Numbered from the stretch's first letter, positions 6,901 through 15,272 are shown. The stretch is 46,059 bases of DNA from Chitinophagales bacterium (GCA_025057415.1 JANWXI010000010.1:1-46059); one strand, 5' to 3'. Notes: a model not told the origin generated them from the sequence alone. A program made the numbers and translations.

Positions 6901-9816
6901 TGCTCCCGGACAAGTCCATAAATAACTAACATTCTGAGCAACTGTGTTGTTTGTAATGCACCGCGATTGGCCCGGGCAAATTAACGTGTCAATACTGTAG
7001 TTTAAATAAAGAGGAGCGCCCACTTGAACCTGCTTTGTTATAGAACTGACGCAACCTTGTGGATTTTGAGGCGTTTGGTTGCTTCTGACTGTTAGCGTTA
7101 CATTGTAAGTGCCCTGTGAGGGGAATTGATAGTTGGGCTCCCAATCGGTTGAAGTAGCAGGGGGATTTCCACCGAAATTCCACAGCACTGAAGTAATCTG
7201 ACAGTTGGTAGTGTCAGAACTTAAGTTTACGAAATTGGTAGAGTCAGGCAGGCAGGCAATGTTTGATGAGAAGTTGGCATTGGGTTTACACACATACACA
7301 TAACCATAAACGGTATCTTTACAACCACTTTGATTAGTAGAAATCATTCTGACGCACCACCTGCCTAAGAAGTTGAAAATTTTTGTCACTGTATTGGTGG
7401 TGTGAGTAGAGGAGAGCGCAGCACAATTATTTCCTAATGTGAATCGCCAAGACGTACTTACAGCGTTGGGTGTTAAATTAGTAAATGTAACCGAGTTGTT
7501 TAAGCATATGGTGGTATCGAGTGGAGTAAAACTGCCTAAGTTACAGGGACCGGTGACCGAGCTATCTACAACTCTGTGTACACAACCAAATGTGTCATTG
7601 TAAGCAATTAACTCTATGGGGCAACTTATACATGCTGGTAAGTTAACGTTGACATCTCCTGTTGGGTTGATGTTTTTGGAGGCATCAATGGTGTCATTTG
7701 TACATTGTAGTACCCAATACAGCCGGTTATATCTCTCTGATTTGTTGTCCAGAAATACGGAACCTTGATTTCCGCTACATGGGATGGTAAAATCAAAATC
7801 AGCTCTTGGAGGATTAACCGTTATTGGTAAAAATGTAGTATCACTGTAACAGCTATCTCTCATCGTTATTATCTTGGCTTGAAATTGTCCGATGGATGAG
7901 TAGGGCAAGCAGAAAGTAAATGGGTATAAATTTTGGGGACAGTTGGGATAATTCGGACAAACGGTGAAACATGACCAGTTCCCATCCCCGTAGGGATCAA
8001 TGCACACTTCATTAACTGTATCCGGGCATGACAGGGTAAAACAAACTGTGTCTTCGTAACAAACGGTAGTAGGATTTGCAGTAATACCGCAGTTTATTTT
8101 TTTACCGACACAAACAGCTTTTATCTTTTTTACAGTATCCACGCAACCGCCTACTGTTCGGGCTATAACCCATACGTCATAACATCCCGGGTTATTGAAG
8201 CACTGCTGATGTGTGTAGGGAGGAGATGTGTAGCATGCCAGAGGAGTACCGGTGTTAGGAAAGTACCAGCAAACTTGCTGTATAGCATCACCCGGAGGTA
8301 TGTTTTGAGCAGGTATTTGCGCTGAAAAATTTACACATAACGGAGAACATCCCTTAACTTTGTTTTGAATTATAGTGGGTTGTAGCTTTCTGATTTTAAT
8401 GTAGTTTGATTTTCTTAATGTATCTGAACATCCAGACGGTGAAGTTACTACATGCTGAACCGTGTAAAAAGTGAAACTGTTAAGAGTAATAGATGGGTTT
8501 GGTGAAGTTGAAAACACAGAAGCAAGTGACGGAGGTGAAATCATCCATTGATGAGTGCAGTTAGGGCAGTTAGATAAATCAGTAAGTTGAACTGTATGAG
8601 GAACTTTGCAAGCTATGGTGTCTGCCGTAGTGAATTCGGCAATGGGTTTGGCAGAAGTGCTGAATTGTTGGGAGTAGCTATTCTGACAACCTGGGGCAAA
8701 GATAACAGTATGTGTTACCGTGTAAGTACCTTGAGCATTAACACAGTAAGTGGCATTTTGTGTATTGTAAGTAACATTTCCGGGGGTGATGTTCCAAACA
8801 TGTTGTGCATTACTGCTTCCGGGTGTATTGTCTGTAAAGGTTATACAACCAGGAGTGAAAGGATTTACACAGAAATTGTTACCGGATGCAGTAAAAGATG
8901 TATTTGGTGTGGGACGGTTACAGATCATATTTGTATAGACAATAGAATCAGCACAACCGGATGGGTGATATGCGACCAGTTTAACTGTATAACAATCCGG
9001 ATTTACAGGGAAGACATGCTGGTAAGTTTTTGCAGTATCATCTTTTACAACAACATTGTTAATAATAATTTTATATTTAGTGAGTGGGCTGGGAGATGGA
9101 TTGCAAATTGTAAAATTTGTGGTCAATGGAGTTGTTGAGCAGTTCTTTGTGGTACTGTCAGCAGTTAAACATGCCACGGGTGGAGGTATTTTACAAGTAA
9201 CGTCATCTAATCTTTTACGGCCTACACAACCAATATTGTCAATTGCAATAAGTGTAAGATCCTGACATCCATAAGGACAATAAGCCGGAAAAGTGTAACT
9301 GGTAAGAGCAGCACCCTGAGTAGTAACCGGTGCACCGCAACTAGGTTGGAAAATAGTAGAGGCCAACGAACCAACAGGAATGTTGATTGACGGAGTGATG
9401 GTAATGGTATGCGGCGGACAACTCTCGTAAGGGCTTACGGTAAAATTCACAGTGGGTGTATCGCGCACTACAATATTGTTTACCACTTTCGTGCAGGACT
9501 GTCCATTACTCCCGGTCACGGTGGCTGTAAGCCGGAATGTACCGGGAGTTGTAATCACGTATGAGAAGTTCTTTTGTAAGCTTGTGGCGACTACAGTGCC
9601 CCCTGGTACCGTTACTAATTGCCAATTGTATGTAGGATTAGGCAATGGTGGTACTATACTGACAAATGAATCAACCAGTAGATATGGACTACAGGTGTTT
9701 GTATCTTTTGAAAGTATCACACAGTTAATCTGCGATTTAACTGTGTAGGTAATGGAAAGCAATGAAAAAAAAACTACAATCGCTATGAAACAAATTGACT
9801 TGTTGGTCTGTCTCAT
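3901..9816 (-). CDS. Giant Cys-rich PKD-repeat surface protein with gliding-motility (CHU_C, type B) C-terminal domain
   Basis: This 1971-residue secreted protein has an N-terminal signal (hydrophobic run FIAIVVFFSLLSITYTV, cleavage probably before QINC). Most of it is a tandem array of PKD/Ig-like modules. Clear WDFGDG-type motifs occur in the second half (WDFGDGSVSNQENP, WDFGDGSPIDSSQNP, WYWGDGQ, YDFGDNTT, FNFGDG). Cysteines recur throughout; in several modules Cys sits just before the His-x-Tyr of the repeat (PCHYY, ACHTY, ACHYY, ICHTY), suggesting disulfide-stabilised modules. The last ~90 residues are a CHU_C domain (LPNTFTPNGDGLNDIF...RIYDRWGKLVF...GNVTLIR), the type B T9SS sorting signal. 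The adjacent PorP/SprF gene supports secretion and surface attachment by that partner. The role is probably adhesion or gliding, but no ligand is indicated. Confidence 0.93.
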   Translation of the reverse strand: MRQTNKSICFIAIVVFFSLLSITYTVKSQINCVILSKDTNTCSPYLLVDSFVSIVPPLPNPTYNWQLVTVPGGTVVATSLQKNFSYVITTPGTFRLTATVTGSNGQSCTKVVNNIVVRDTPTVNFTVSPYESCPPHTITITPSINIPVGSLASTIFQPSCGAPVTTQGAALTSYTFPAYCPYGCQDLTLIAIDNIGCVGRKRLDDVTCKIPPPVACLTADSTTKNCSTTPLTTNFTICNPSPSPLTKYKIIINNVVVKDDTAKTYQHVFPVNPDCYTVKLVAYHPSGCADSIVYTNMICNRPTPNTSFTASGNNFCVNPFTPGCITFTDNTPGSSNAQHVWNITPGNVTYNTQNATYCVNAQGTYTVTHTVIFAPGCQNSYSQQFSTSAKPIAEFTTADTIACKVPHTVQLTDLSNCPNCTHQWMISPPSLASVFSTSPNPSITLNSFTFYTVQHVVTSPSGCSDTLRKSNYIKIRKLQPTIIQNKVKGCSPLCVNFSAQIPAQNIPPGDAIQQVCWYFPNTGTPLACYTSPPYTHQQCFNNPGCYDVWVIARTVGGCVDTVKKIKAVCVGKKINCGITANPTTVCYEDTVCFTLSCPDTVNEVCIDPYGDGNWSCFTVCPNYPNCPQNLYPFTFCLPYSSIGQFQAKIITMRDSCYSDTTFLPITVNPPRADFDFTIPCSGNQGSVFLDNKSERYNRLYWVLQCTNDTIDASKNINPTGDVNVNLPACISCPIELIAYNDTFGCVHRVVDSSVTGPCNLGSFTPLDTTICLNNSVTFTNLTPNAVSTSWRFTLGNNCAALSSTHTTNTVTKIFNFLGRWCVRMISTNQSGCKDTVYGYVYVCKPNANFSSNIACLPDSTNFVNLSSDTTNCQITSVLWNFGGNPPATSTDWEPNYQFPSQGTYNVTLTVRSNQTPQNPQGCVSSITKQVQVGAPLYLNYSIDTLICPGQSRCITNNTVAQNVSYLWTCPGAIPSSSTAVAPCFNFPTPGNYLIKVVATVGGANACTKEDSIMIYAQYPEAMGTVSNDTLTCPNPPQVLSFINSSLYADANSTYLWDFGDGSVSNQENPSHIYNSAGNYPVHLTVCNAGCCDSSYVDTVIVLGPSGTFNLNPSPYICACNDSVEFNVCTIKATNLALLSGCSLFTLFYNFNPVGTESNPQCISTKLPYCYVDSCLPQVVLGDASGCQVYIDSAYLYIDSPSVQFTFNNYGVCVNGTVCFQDMTTYSLPSTHSYTVKRYWDFGDGSPIDSSQNPAPCHYYANVGGYNVKLYIESNHGCIDSSVGVIVVIPEYPIAGFYAQDSIVCQNTPICFYDTSWIYPLTGADYWIWYWGDGQIDTVKGIPFACHTYDTGGYYRVTMCVFDSVGCPDCDSNVVIRVIDNPVANAGGDKFVCCGVTTTLIGSGGVTYQWEPAGLFSDPSIPNPSVTICYDTLIALYVGDQYGCRDTDYAYLTHSLIDAAFNTGVNYCLDDSVCVVDASTNVNGTTVGWLYDFGDNTTYNTAYACHYYSAPGTNYTIKLIAVNNNGCIDSAFRTVNILPSPNAVFTLSESEICSYEGVCVTSQSTSAVNITSTVFNFGDGFTATGTGPICHTYNPPYLPTYTISLTVTDQNGCFDTTTLSLTLHEAPTANFNVKTGCEIEPVPFNNISLPGDAQIVSCQWTFWLGAPNPVFDNNCNTSFQFPPGNYSVLLVVTDQNNCSDSIVKSFNIDAQTELYINPGDTTICLGETLTYTVAGVYDNLTWTPTTWIDNPNSGTVNITPLASIGYNITATNGVCPADTSTFSVFVIQPIPFDVSAAPDKIVLGLTSNITSQIPAQIDSIIWSPYNTLDCRDCPNPIAQPTQTTTYTATVYYSRNGVTCTQVDSVTITVLGRCEESVIFLPNTFTPNGDGLNDIFMIRGLAAVKINYFRIYDRWGKLVFEAVDGVPNETKWGWDGTSRSGEQLNPAVFVYTYEIECINGDTVSGKGNVTLIR

Positions 9817-10017
9817 GAAACTCAGGGTTGGGTTACTGACAATGCAAAATAGACAATAATTAGATAATTCTCATAAACAATTCGTTGCATCGCAAAAACC
9901 ACAAAACAATCCTAGTGAACTCAAATAAAATGATAATCCGGTGATTCACAAAACCCTGTTGAAAATTATTTCTACATAAATCTTATTGGTTGGTTATGTA
10001 CTCGTATAATTGAGAAA

Positions 10018-10785
10018 ATGACTGGATGTTGTACGCTTAGTGCTGTGCCTGTACGGGCAGAACCGGGTCACCGAAGTGAAATGATCAATCAGCTTCTGTT
10101 TGCCGATACTTATCATGTACTGTCAGAGCAAAATGGCTGGCTGAGAATTGCCACTTTTCACGATGGCTACGAGGGCTGGATACACAGCAATCAGCATACC
10201 CCGCTTAAAACAAAACCGGAAAAAGAAACTGTTGCACGCCAACCGGCAGTAGTATATGATTTGGTAAGCCTAATATCTTATCAAGGTCGTACGGTTTTGA
10301 TAACATGCGGTACTTCCTTGCCCGAATTTGATGGTTTGAATTTTCGCCTTGTTAAAGAAAAAATAACATTCAACGGGCAGGCGGTTAAAGCCGGGCAGTC
10401 AAATATCACCATGGTAGAGAAAATTGCCTCCCGTTTTCTCGGAGTACCTTACCTGTGGGGTGGCCGCAGCCCTTTTGGGATAGATTGCTCGGGCTTTACA
10501 CAAGTGGTGTTCAAATTTATGGGAGTTAACATGCCCCGCGATGCCTATCAGCAAGCCGTGCAGGGTGAAATTGTTAATTTTGTATCGGAGACAAAGCCCG
10601 GTGACCTGGCTTTTTTCTCAAATGAAGAAGGTAAAATTATTCATGTGGGCATCGTATTGAGCGATGAGCGCATAATTCACGCATCGGGCAGAGTTCGTAT
10701 CGACCGGCTGGACCATTTCGGGATATTCAACCAAGAGATAGGTAAATACACCCACCAACTAAAAATTATTAAGCGCGTTGTATGA
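10018..10785 (+). CDS. NlpC/P60 (C40) family peptidase with N-terminal SH3-like domain
   Basis: This 255-residue protein has a bacterial SH3-like module (about 5-60, VPVRAEPGHRSEM...WLRIATFHDGYEGWI) and a C-terminal NlpC/P60 cysteine peptidase domain (about 130-250). The catalytic Cys157 is in DCSGF, His209 in HVGIVL, and the third polar residue is likely His221 in HASG. Such enzymes cleave gamma-D-Glu-meso-DAP bonds in cell-wall peptides. No signal peptide is visible and no upstream in-frame ATG exists before the region becomes AT-rich. A cytoplasmic role in recycling muropeptides is therefore more likely than a role in the periplasm. The stop overlaps the sirtuin start by 4 bp, making it the first gene of a four-gene operon. 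Confidence 0.9.
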   Translation: MTGCCTLSAVPVRAEPGHRSEMINQLLFADTYHVLSEQNGWLRIATFHDGYEGWIHSNQHTPLKTKPEKETVARQPAVVYDLVSLISYQGRTVLITCGTSLPEFDGLNFRLVKEKITFNGQAVKAGQSNITMVEKIASRFLGVPYLWGGRSPFGIDCSGFTQVVFKFMGVNMPRDAYQQAVQGEIVNFVSETKPGDLAFFSNEEGKIIHVGIVLSDERIIHASGRVRIDRLDHFGIFNQEIGKYTHQLKIIKRVV

Positions 10786-11471
10786 AGAAAAAAATCGCGG
10801 TACTTACAGGGGCCGGTATCAGTGCAGAAAGCGGTATTAAAACTTTCCGCGACTCGGGCGGTTTATGGGAAGAACACCGTATTGAAGATGTGGCAAGCCC
10901 CGAGGGTTGGAGGCGAAACCCCCAACTTGTGCTTGATTTTTACAATCAACGCAGGCGACAGCTACTGCAGGTAGCTCCTAACCGCGCGCATTATGCTTTA
11001 GCTGAGTTAGAGAGTAAGTATAGCGTCACCATCATTACACAAAATGTTGACGACCTGCACGAGCGCGCAGGCAGCACACAGGTGATTCATCTGCACGGTG
11101 AATTGCTCAAAGCGCGAAGTGTACTGAATGAACATTGTATTGTTCCCTGCCACTCGGATATTAAACTGGGCGACAAGGCGCCCGATGGTGCGCAGCTTCG
11201 CCCGCATATCGTATGGTTTGGCGAGGCAGTGCCGGAAATTGAAAACGCTATCCCGAAAGTACGCGAGGCAGATATTTTTATCATAATCGGCACTTCACTG
11301 GTCGTTTATCCTGCTGCCGGGCTTGTAAACTACGCCCGTTATGAAGCGAGAAAATGGCTTATTGACCCCAATGATACCCCCATGCCCCTTGTACCAAACC
11401 TTCGGTTTATACAACAAAAAGCGACTGTGGGTGTAGATATGCTGGTTAAGCAACTTTTGGCAGATGTCTGA
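10782..11471 (+). CDS. cobB: SIR2-family NAD-dependent protein deacylase (class III sirtuin)
   Basis: This 229-residue enzyme removes acyl groups from protein lysines using NAD+. Visible motifs are GAGISAESGIKTFRDS (NAD binding), TQNVDDLHERAG, the catalytic His105 in HLHGE, PHIVWFGE and GTSLVVYPAAG. Tyr54 and Arg57 in FYNQRRR match the Y-x2-R pair that marks SIRT5/CobB-type desuccinylases. The usual zinc module of two CxxC pairs is missing: between HLHGE and RPHIVWFGE only Cys119 and Cys123 occur. My recollection is that Bacteroidota homologues also lack the zinc site. The start overlaps the NlpC/P60 stop by 4 bp and the end overlaps menC by 8 bp. Confidence 0.93.
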   Translation: MKKKIAVLTGAGISAESGIKTFRDSGGLWEEHRIEDVASPEGWRRNPQLVLDFYNQRRRQLLQVAPNRAHYALAELESKYSVTIITQNVDDLHERAGSTQVIHLHGELLKARSVLNEHCIVPCHSDIKLGDKAPDGAQLRPHIVWFGEAVPEIENAIPKVREADIFIIIGTSLVVYPAAGLVNYARYEARKWLIDPNDTPMPLVPNLRFIQQKATVGVDMLVKQLLADV

Positions 11472-12528
11472 AATTTCCGTAAGTGACGCATGGTTTGTTC
11501 CCTACCGGCTGAAGTTCGTCAGCCCTATCCTTACCTCGCGTGGGTCAATGCAGTATAAAACGGGCTTTTATGTGTTTTTAAAACACGGCGCCCGTATCGG
11601 CACAGGTGAGTGTAGCATTATAGAGGGTCTAAGTTTGGAGAGTCATGCTGAAGCACGCAATGAATTGGAAGAACTATGTCATTGGGTGAAAAAAACTCAG
11701 CGTGCAGAGGAGGGTAAATGCCGGTATGCCTCAGTACAGTTTGCATGGGATAGCGCCATAGCAGACCTTAAAAACGGTGGTAATAAAATATTGTATCCTT
11801 CTGATTTTACTGCCGGTAAGGGGAAGATTCCCATTAACGGTTTGATATGGATGGGAGATGAGGAGTTTATGGCACGGCAGATACAGGAAAGAGCCGGAGC
11901 GGGTTTTCGGTGCATAAAAATGAAGATAGGCGCTCTGCCTTTTGAACGTGAAGTGCAGTTGCTGGATAATTTCCGTAGAAATTATCCACCCGGCAAAACA
12001 GAGTTGCGTTTAGATGCCAACGGCGCTTTTACAGAAAAAGACGTTTGGGAAAAACTCCAACAACTGGCGGTGTTTGACGTACATTCCCTCGAGCAGCCCG
12101 TGCCACCGGGTCAGCATGAATTGATGCGCGAAATTTGTAAATCATCACCCATACCCATAGCACTGGATGAGGAGCTTATACACATAGCTGCGGAGCGGGC
12201 ATATGATGTGATTGATTATCTAAAACCGGCTTACCTTGTCATCAAACCATCTTTGGTCGGTGGTTTCAAAGTAGCGGAGGAGTTTGTACAGCGAGCTGAG
12301 CGATTACGCATCGGCTGGTGGGTTACCAGCGCGCTGGAGTCAAACATAGGTTTGAATGCTTTAGCGCAGTGGGTGGCTAATCGAAATGTCAGCGCAGTTC
12401 AAGGATTAGGCACGGGTTTGTTATACACTAACAATGTCTCATCACCCCTCTGTGTGAAGGATGGATACCTGCTGTATGATTGCAGCAAGGAGTGGGGTGA
12501 TATTTCCGTTACTTTTGATAATCCGTAA
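11464..12528 (+). CDS. menC: o-Succinylbenzoate synthase
   Basis: MenC dehydrates SHCHC to o-succinylbenzoate in menaquinone biosynthesis. The 354-residue protein is an enolase-superfamily member of the dipeptide-epimerase/OSBS branch. The catalytic lysine pair is K152-M-K154; metal ligands are Asp184 (RLDANGAF), Glu210 (SLEQP) and Asp235 (ALDEE); the second catalytic lysine is Lys261 (IKPSLVGG). The N-terminal capping domain has the expected FVSPILTSRG and IGTGECS motifs. The next gene encodes MenE, the following step in the pathway, which separates OSBS from the related epimerases. The ATG overlaps the sirtuin gene by 8 bp, implying translational coupling. Confidence 0.93.
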   Translation: MSEISVSDAWFVPYRLKFVSPILTSRGSMQYKTGFYVFLKHGARIGTGECSIIEGLSLESHAEARNELEELCHWVKKTQRAEEGKCRYASVQFAWDSAIADLKNGGNKILYPSDFTAGKGKIPINGLIWMGDEEFMARQIQERAGAGFRCIKMKIGALPFEREVQLLDNFRRNYPPGKTELRLDANGAFTEKDVWEKLQQLAVFDVHSLEQPVPPGQHELMREICKSSPIPIALDEELIHIAAERAYDVIDYLKPAYLVIKPSLVGGFKVAEEFVQRAERLRIGWWVTSALESNIGLNALAQWVANRNVSAVQGLGTGLLYTNNVSSPLCVKDGYLLYDCSKEWGDISVTFDNP

Positions 12529-12534
12529 GTGAAG

Positions 12535-13632
12535 ATGCAGTCATTCATTTCTGTTCCCTGCCACCAGCTCGCACAGGCACAACTGCATGCCCTGGCAAAA
12601 GAGAACCTGTTGAACGTAACAGAGGAATGGCAAAGAGCGTGCTGGAACCTCATACTTCACTTTACAGATCCTCAGCAACATTCGATTACATTTACTACCT
12701 CAGGCAGCACCGGTGCACCCAAAGTCATCTCCATCAGCAAAACTCATATTACCCGCAGTGCGCGAGAGACCATTGCATTTTTAAACATTAAAGAAAATAT
12801 TAATACTTTATGTTGCCTGCCGGTTGATAAAATTGGCGGAGCGATGGTGGTATTGCGCGCCATAGTATGCCGCTTACAGCTGATTGTTGTAAAACCTTCG
12901 CTCAACCCTTTTCTATGTGAGTTGCCCGTCAAAATTCACCTGACGTCTCTTACCCCCATGCAATTGAATGCTACATTGCAAGATGTACGCACAAGCCATA
13001 TTCCTGCCGGTATTCACACTGTACTTTTAGGTGGGAGTGATGTGCCACGTACGCTGCTTGATAAAATTGCCGGATTTAGTAACCGGATATACGCCACGTA
13101 TGGCATGACAGAAACTATCAGCCACATCGCATTGCGCAGATTAACTGCACCCGCGCAGGAGTATTATGTCCCTTTACCTGGCGTGCGCTGCTTGCTGAAC
13201 GAGCATAAATGCCTGGTGATTGATGCCCCACACCTTGGTGTTCACAACCTCAACACCCGTGATGTAGCAGAGTTGCGTGATGACGGTTCGTTTAAATGGA
13301 TTGGGAGATTAGACCTTGTTATTAACTCAGGCGGAGTAAAAATTCACCCGGAAATTCTGGAAGAAAAACTGCAACCGCTCATACCATATCCTTTTTTTGT
13401 GGGAGGAGTGAGCGATGATGTAAGCGGTGAGAGGCCGGTGTTGTTTGTTGAAACCGATGAAGGCGTGCATGAAGACATGATGCGTGGGTGGTACACATTC
13501 ATGAATAAGAATTTTACTAAATACGAAGTGCCTGTAAAAATTGTTTTTGTCCGTGAGTTTGTTCGCACGCCCACCGGGAAAATAAACCGCAAAGCCACTA
13601 TCAACAAGTTGCAGGAGATGAATGAGTTGTAG
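12535..13632 (+). CDS. menE: o-Succinylbenzoate-CoA ligase (AMP-binding enzyme)
   Basis: MenE activates o-succinylbenzoate to its CoA thioester through an acyl-adenylate. At 365 residues it is the short form I associate with Bacteroidota, with a reduced N-terminal domain. Motifs include the P-loop-like TFTTSGSTGAPK, YGMTETISHIALR (AMP binding), the WIGRLDLVINSGG hinge region and the C-terminal lysine in PTGKINRK. It follows menC by only a few bases. The GTG at 12529, immediately after the menC stop, is an alternative start adding two residues; ATG 12535 is preferred by codon only. The other menaquinone genes are not in this window. Confidence 0.9.
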   Translation: MQSFISVPCHQLAQAQLHALAKENLLNVTEEWQRACWNLILHFTDPQQHSITFTTSGSTGAPKVISISKTHITRSARETIAFLNIKENINTLCCLPVDKIGGAMVVLRAIVCRLQLIVVKPSLNPFLCELPVKIHLTSLTPMQLNATLQDVRTSHIPAGIHTVLLGGSDVPRTLLDKIAGFSNRIYATYGMTETISHIALRRLTAPAQEYYVPLPGVRCLLNEHKCLVIDAPHLGVHNLNTRDVAELRDDGSFKWIGRLDLVINSGGVKIHPEILEEKLQPLIPYPFFVGGVSDDVSGERPVLFVETDEGVHEDMMRGWYTFMNKNFTKYEVPVKIVFVREFVRTPTGKINRKATINKLQEMNEL

Positions 13633-13772
13633 GCAGACAGTTCCACGGAAGGCAGCGGGTAAATGGTATGCACACAGTAAATAAAACCTATGCTAACAAA
13701 CCGGTGCGCCGGAGGGTTAACCCCAGGTAATTACCTGATAAAGTATATTGGTTATTGAAAATGACGGTGGGG
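13633..13772. other. Tail-to-tail spacer with short palindromes
   Basis: This 140-bp spacer lies between the convergent menE and cytochrome genes. It holds CCGGTGCGCCGG and a perfect 14-bp palindrome, CAGGTAATTACCTG (13724-13737). Neither is followed by a T-tract, so I do not call a terminator. Confidence 0.35.
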
Positions 13773-14882
13773 TCAATTAACAGCGCAAGGAGCGTTGGCG
13801 GGCATGCTTGTAATCCACTCCCGGATGAGCGCTACCCCTTCGGTGTGTACAAGATTTTTGCCGACCTCTGGCATTTTTACCCCCGGGTCTTCTGACTCCA
13901 TTCGGTGCACCATAATGGAGGCATCGGGTTTGCCGGGTACAATGCCGTAAAGTCGCCCTCCGGTGGCTTTGCCCGCGGCAACGGGTGGCTTGCAAACTCC
14001 GAGGTTTTCGGGATTTGTATTTTCTAAGTTTAGGTGTAGCCCCGAAGTGTAAGCCGGTCCGTTGGGGCTGTGACAGTGGCCGCAGTTTACTTCCAGGTAA
14101 GCCCGGGCGCGTTCGTTAACGTTGTAACGGGTTTTATCAGCCCAATCGGCAATTTTCGGGCAGGCATCGGGTGCGGGGGCTCCTTGCAGAATACCGGCTT
14201 TTGTCCAATACACAAGTTGGTTGTACTCGCCCTCGGTGTAGCGCAAGTTACAGTTCAGGTTGCGAACCTTAGGTCCTATGGGGGTAATGGCGGAGAGGTC
14301 GTTTCGCCAGTGACAGCTTTTGCATTGGTTTTTGTTGGGAACTATGTAGGTAGATGTGCGACGGTTGCCATCGTAGTGTTTCCATGATACTTCGGTAAGT
14401 GCGCCTGTATTTTCTAAAAATGCTTCGGTTTGTTCCTCGTTCCAGATGTAATCGAGCGCTTCCCAACCGCTTTGGCGGTGTACGAGCAGGCGCGTTTCGA
14501 TAATGCGGCGTTTACCCTCGGGTTTGCTGAAATCTTCGGGATAGTAGAAATTTTTAATAAGACACGAACCCACCGGGAACTGCAAAACCTGTGAGGTATC
14601 GTAAACCACCGATTTGCCCTCAGGTACATATACAAAGCGCGCCTTGAAGGCATAGTCGGTAAACAGAGGAGTGATGAGCTCGTAAGGGATAACGCGGTCG
14701 TTCGGTTTTAAATCTGCCAGAGGCCACTTAAAGAAACCGTAATCGGATAATTTTTCGTAGGGCTGCCGGGTAACATCCAACATTACCTTTTTGGGAGTTC
14801 CTTTTGTACATGATGATAGATGGAACCCATACACCAACAAGGCAAATGGTAAAGAATAAGCAATAATTCTGCACAGTGACAT
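13773..14882 (-). CDS. Diheme c-type cytochrome lipoprotein (SO2930-like)
   Basis: This 369-residue exported protein has two c-type heme-binding motifs, CKSCH (187-191) and CGHCH (267-271). The N-terminus has a hydrophobic segment ending in a lipobox-like HLSSC (Cys25), so it is probably a lipoprotein in the outer part of the envelope. The architecture (GFFKWPLADLKPNDRVIPYELITPLFTDYA near the start, hemes in the C-terminal half) fits my memory of the SO2930/HNE_0200 family (TIGR03806) of diheme cytochromes. Members are often encoded beside a parallel beta-helix protein, which is absent here. The redox partner and reaction are unknown. It is transcribed divergently from uppS. Confidence 0.8.
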   Translation of the reverse strand: MSLCRIIAYSLPFALLVYGFHLSSCTKGTPKKVMLDVTRQPYEKLSDYGFFKWPLADLKPNDRVIPYELITPLFTDYAFKARFVYVPEGKSVVYDTSQVLQFPVGSCLIKNFYYPEDFSKPEGKRRIIETRLLVHRQSGWEALDYIWNEEQTEAFLENTGALTEVSWKHYDGNRRTSTYIVPNKNQCKSCHWRNDLSAITPIGPKVRNLNCNLRYTEGEYNQLVYWTKAGILQGAPAPDACPKIADWADKTRYNVNERARAYLEVNCGHCHSPNGPAYTSGLHLNLENTNPENLGVCKPPVAAGKATGGRLYGIVPGKPDASIMVHRMESEDPGVKMPEVGKNLVHTEGVALIREWITSMPANAPCAVN

Positions 14883-15120
14883 AGCGAGCCGGTTTCTTTA
14901 TGCAAATATGCAATAAACAAATTATAGTTTTCAGATTTCATCACCCGGCCCGGTGCCTGAAAGTGGTAAGCGGTAGTGACGAGGTTTAAGTGGTTAGGCA
15001 AATGTTGTATGCCGGTGTATGTGATTAAGGCATGATAAGTTTTTACACCGCCGGTTAAGGGAGTAGCGTAAGACATGAGCGTATGAAATTTAACCGGATG
15101 AAATGCAAAGGGCGGTGAGG
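14883..15120. other. Divergent intergenic region, left part
   Basis: No convincing gene is present between the cytochrome start and repeat copy 2. An AT-rich stretch directly upstream of the cytochrome ATG (about 14890-14930) presumably carries its promoter, but I see no exact TAnnTTTG box; CATATTTG is one mismatch away. A short inverted pair, ACCGCCGGTTAAG and TTTAACCGG (about 15046-15096), is visible and its role is unknown. Confidence 0.4.
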
Positions 15121-15272
15121 TAGCGTGCGCCAGCGGGTGAGGGATGCGTAGGGCGCGAACGGAGTGAGCGGTGCGTAACGCAGTGGAGCACGGGAGCGAA
15201 GCGCACCCCGCAGCAAGCCCGACCCCCTGCGCGGCGCGTGAGGTACGAGCGCGGCGCGCAGGGGGGCACCCC
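15121..15272 (+). repeat. GC-rich structured intergenic repeat, copy 2 (shorter, divergent)
   Basis: This copy shares the core (GGGTGAGGGATGCG, GGGAGCGAAGCGCACCCCG, GCAAGCCCGACCCC) and the GGGGCACCCC end with copies 1 and 3. It lacks the AT-rich left third and the long internal stem. Its terminal hairpin uses a different sequence, CCCCCTGCGCG paired with CGCGCAGGGGG, around a GTACGAGC-containing loop. It therefore keeps the pairing while changing the bases. It lies between the divergent cytochrome and uppS genes. The left boundary is approximate and the strand nominal. Confidence 0.75.

Noticed and set aside
3901-9816. Many open frames antisense to the giant PKD gene (for example 8587-9138)
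   Set aside because: The PKD frame is continuous, with a signal peptide and a CHU_C end. The antisense frames are Cys/Gly/Ile-rich mirror products with no motifs.
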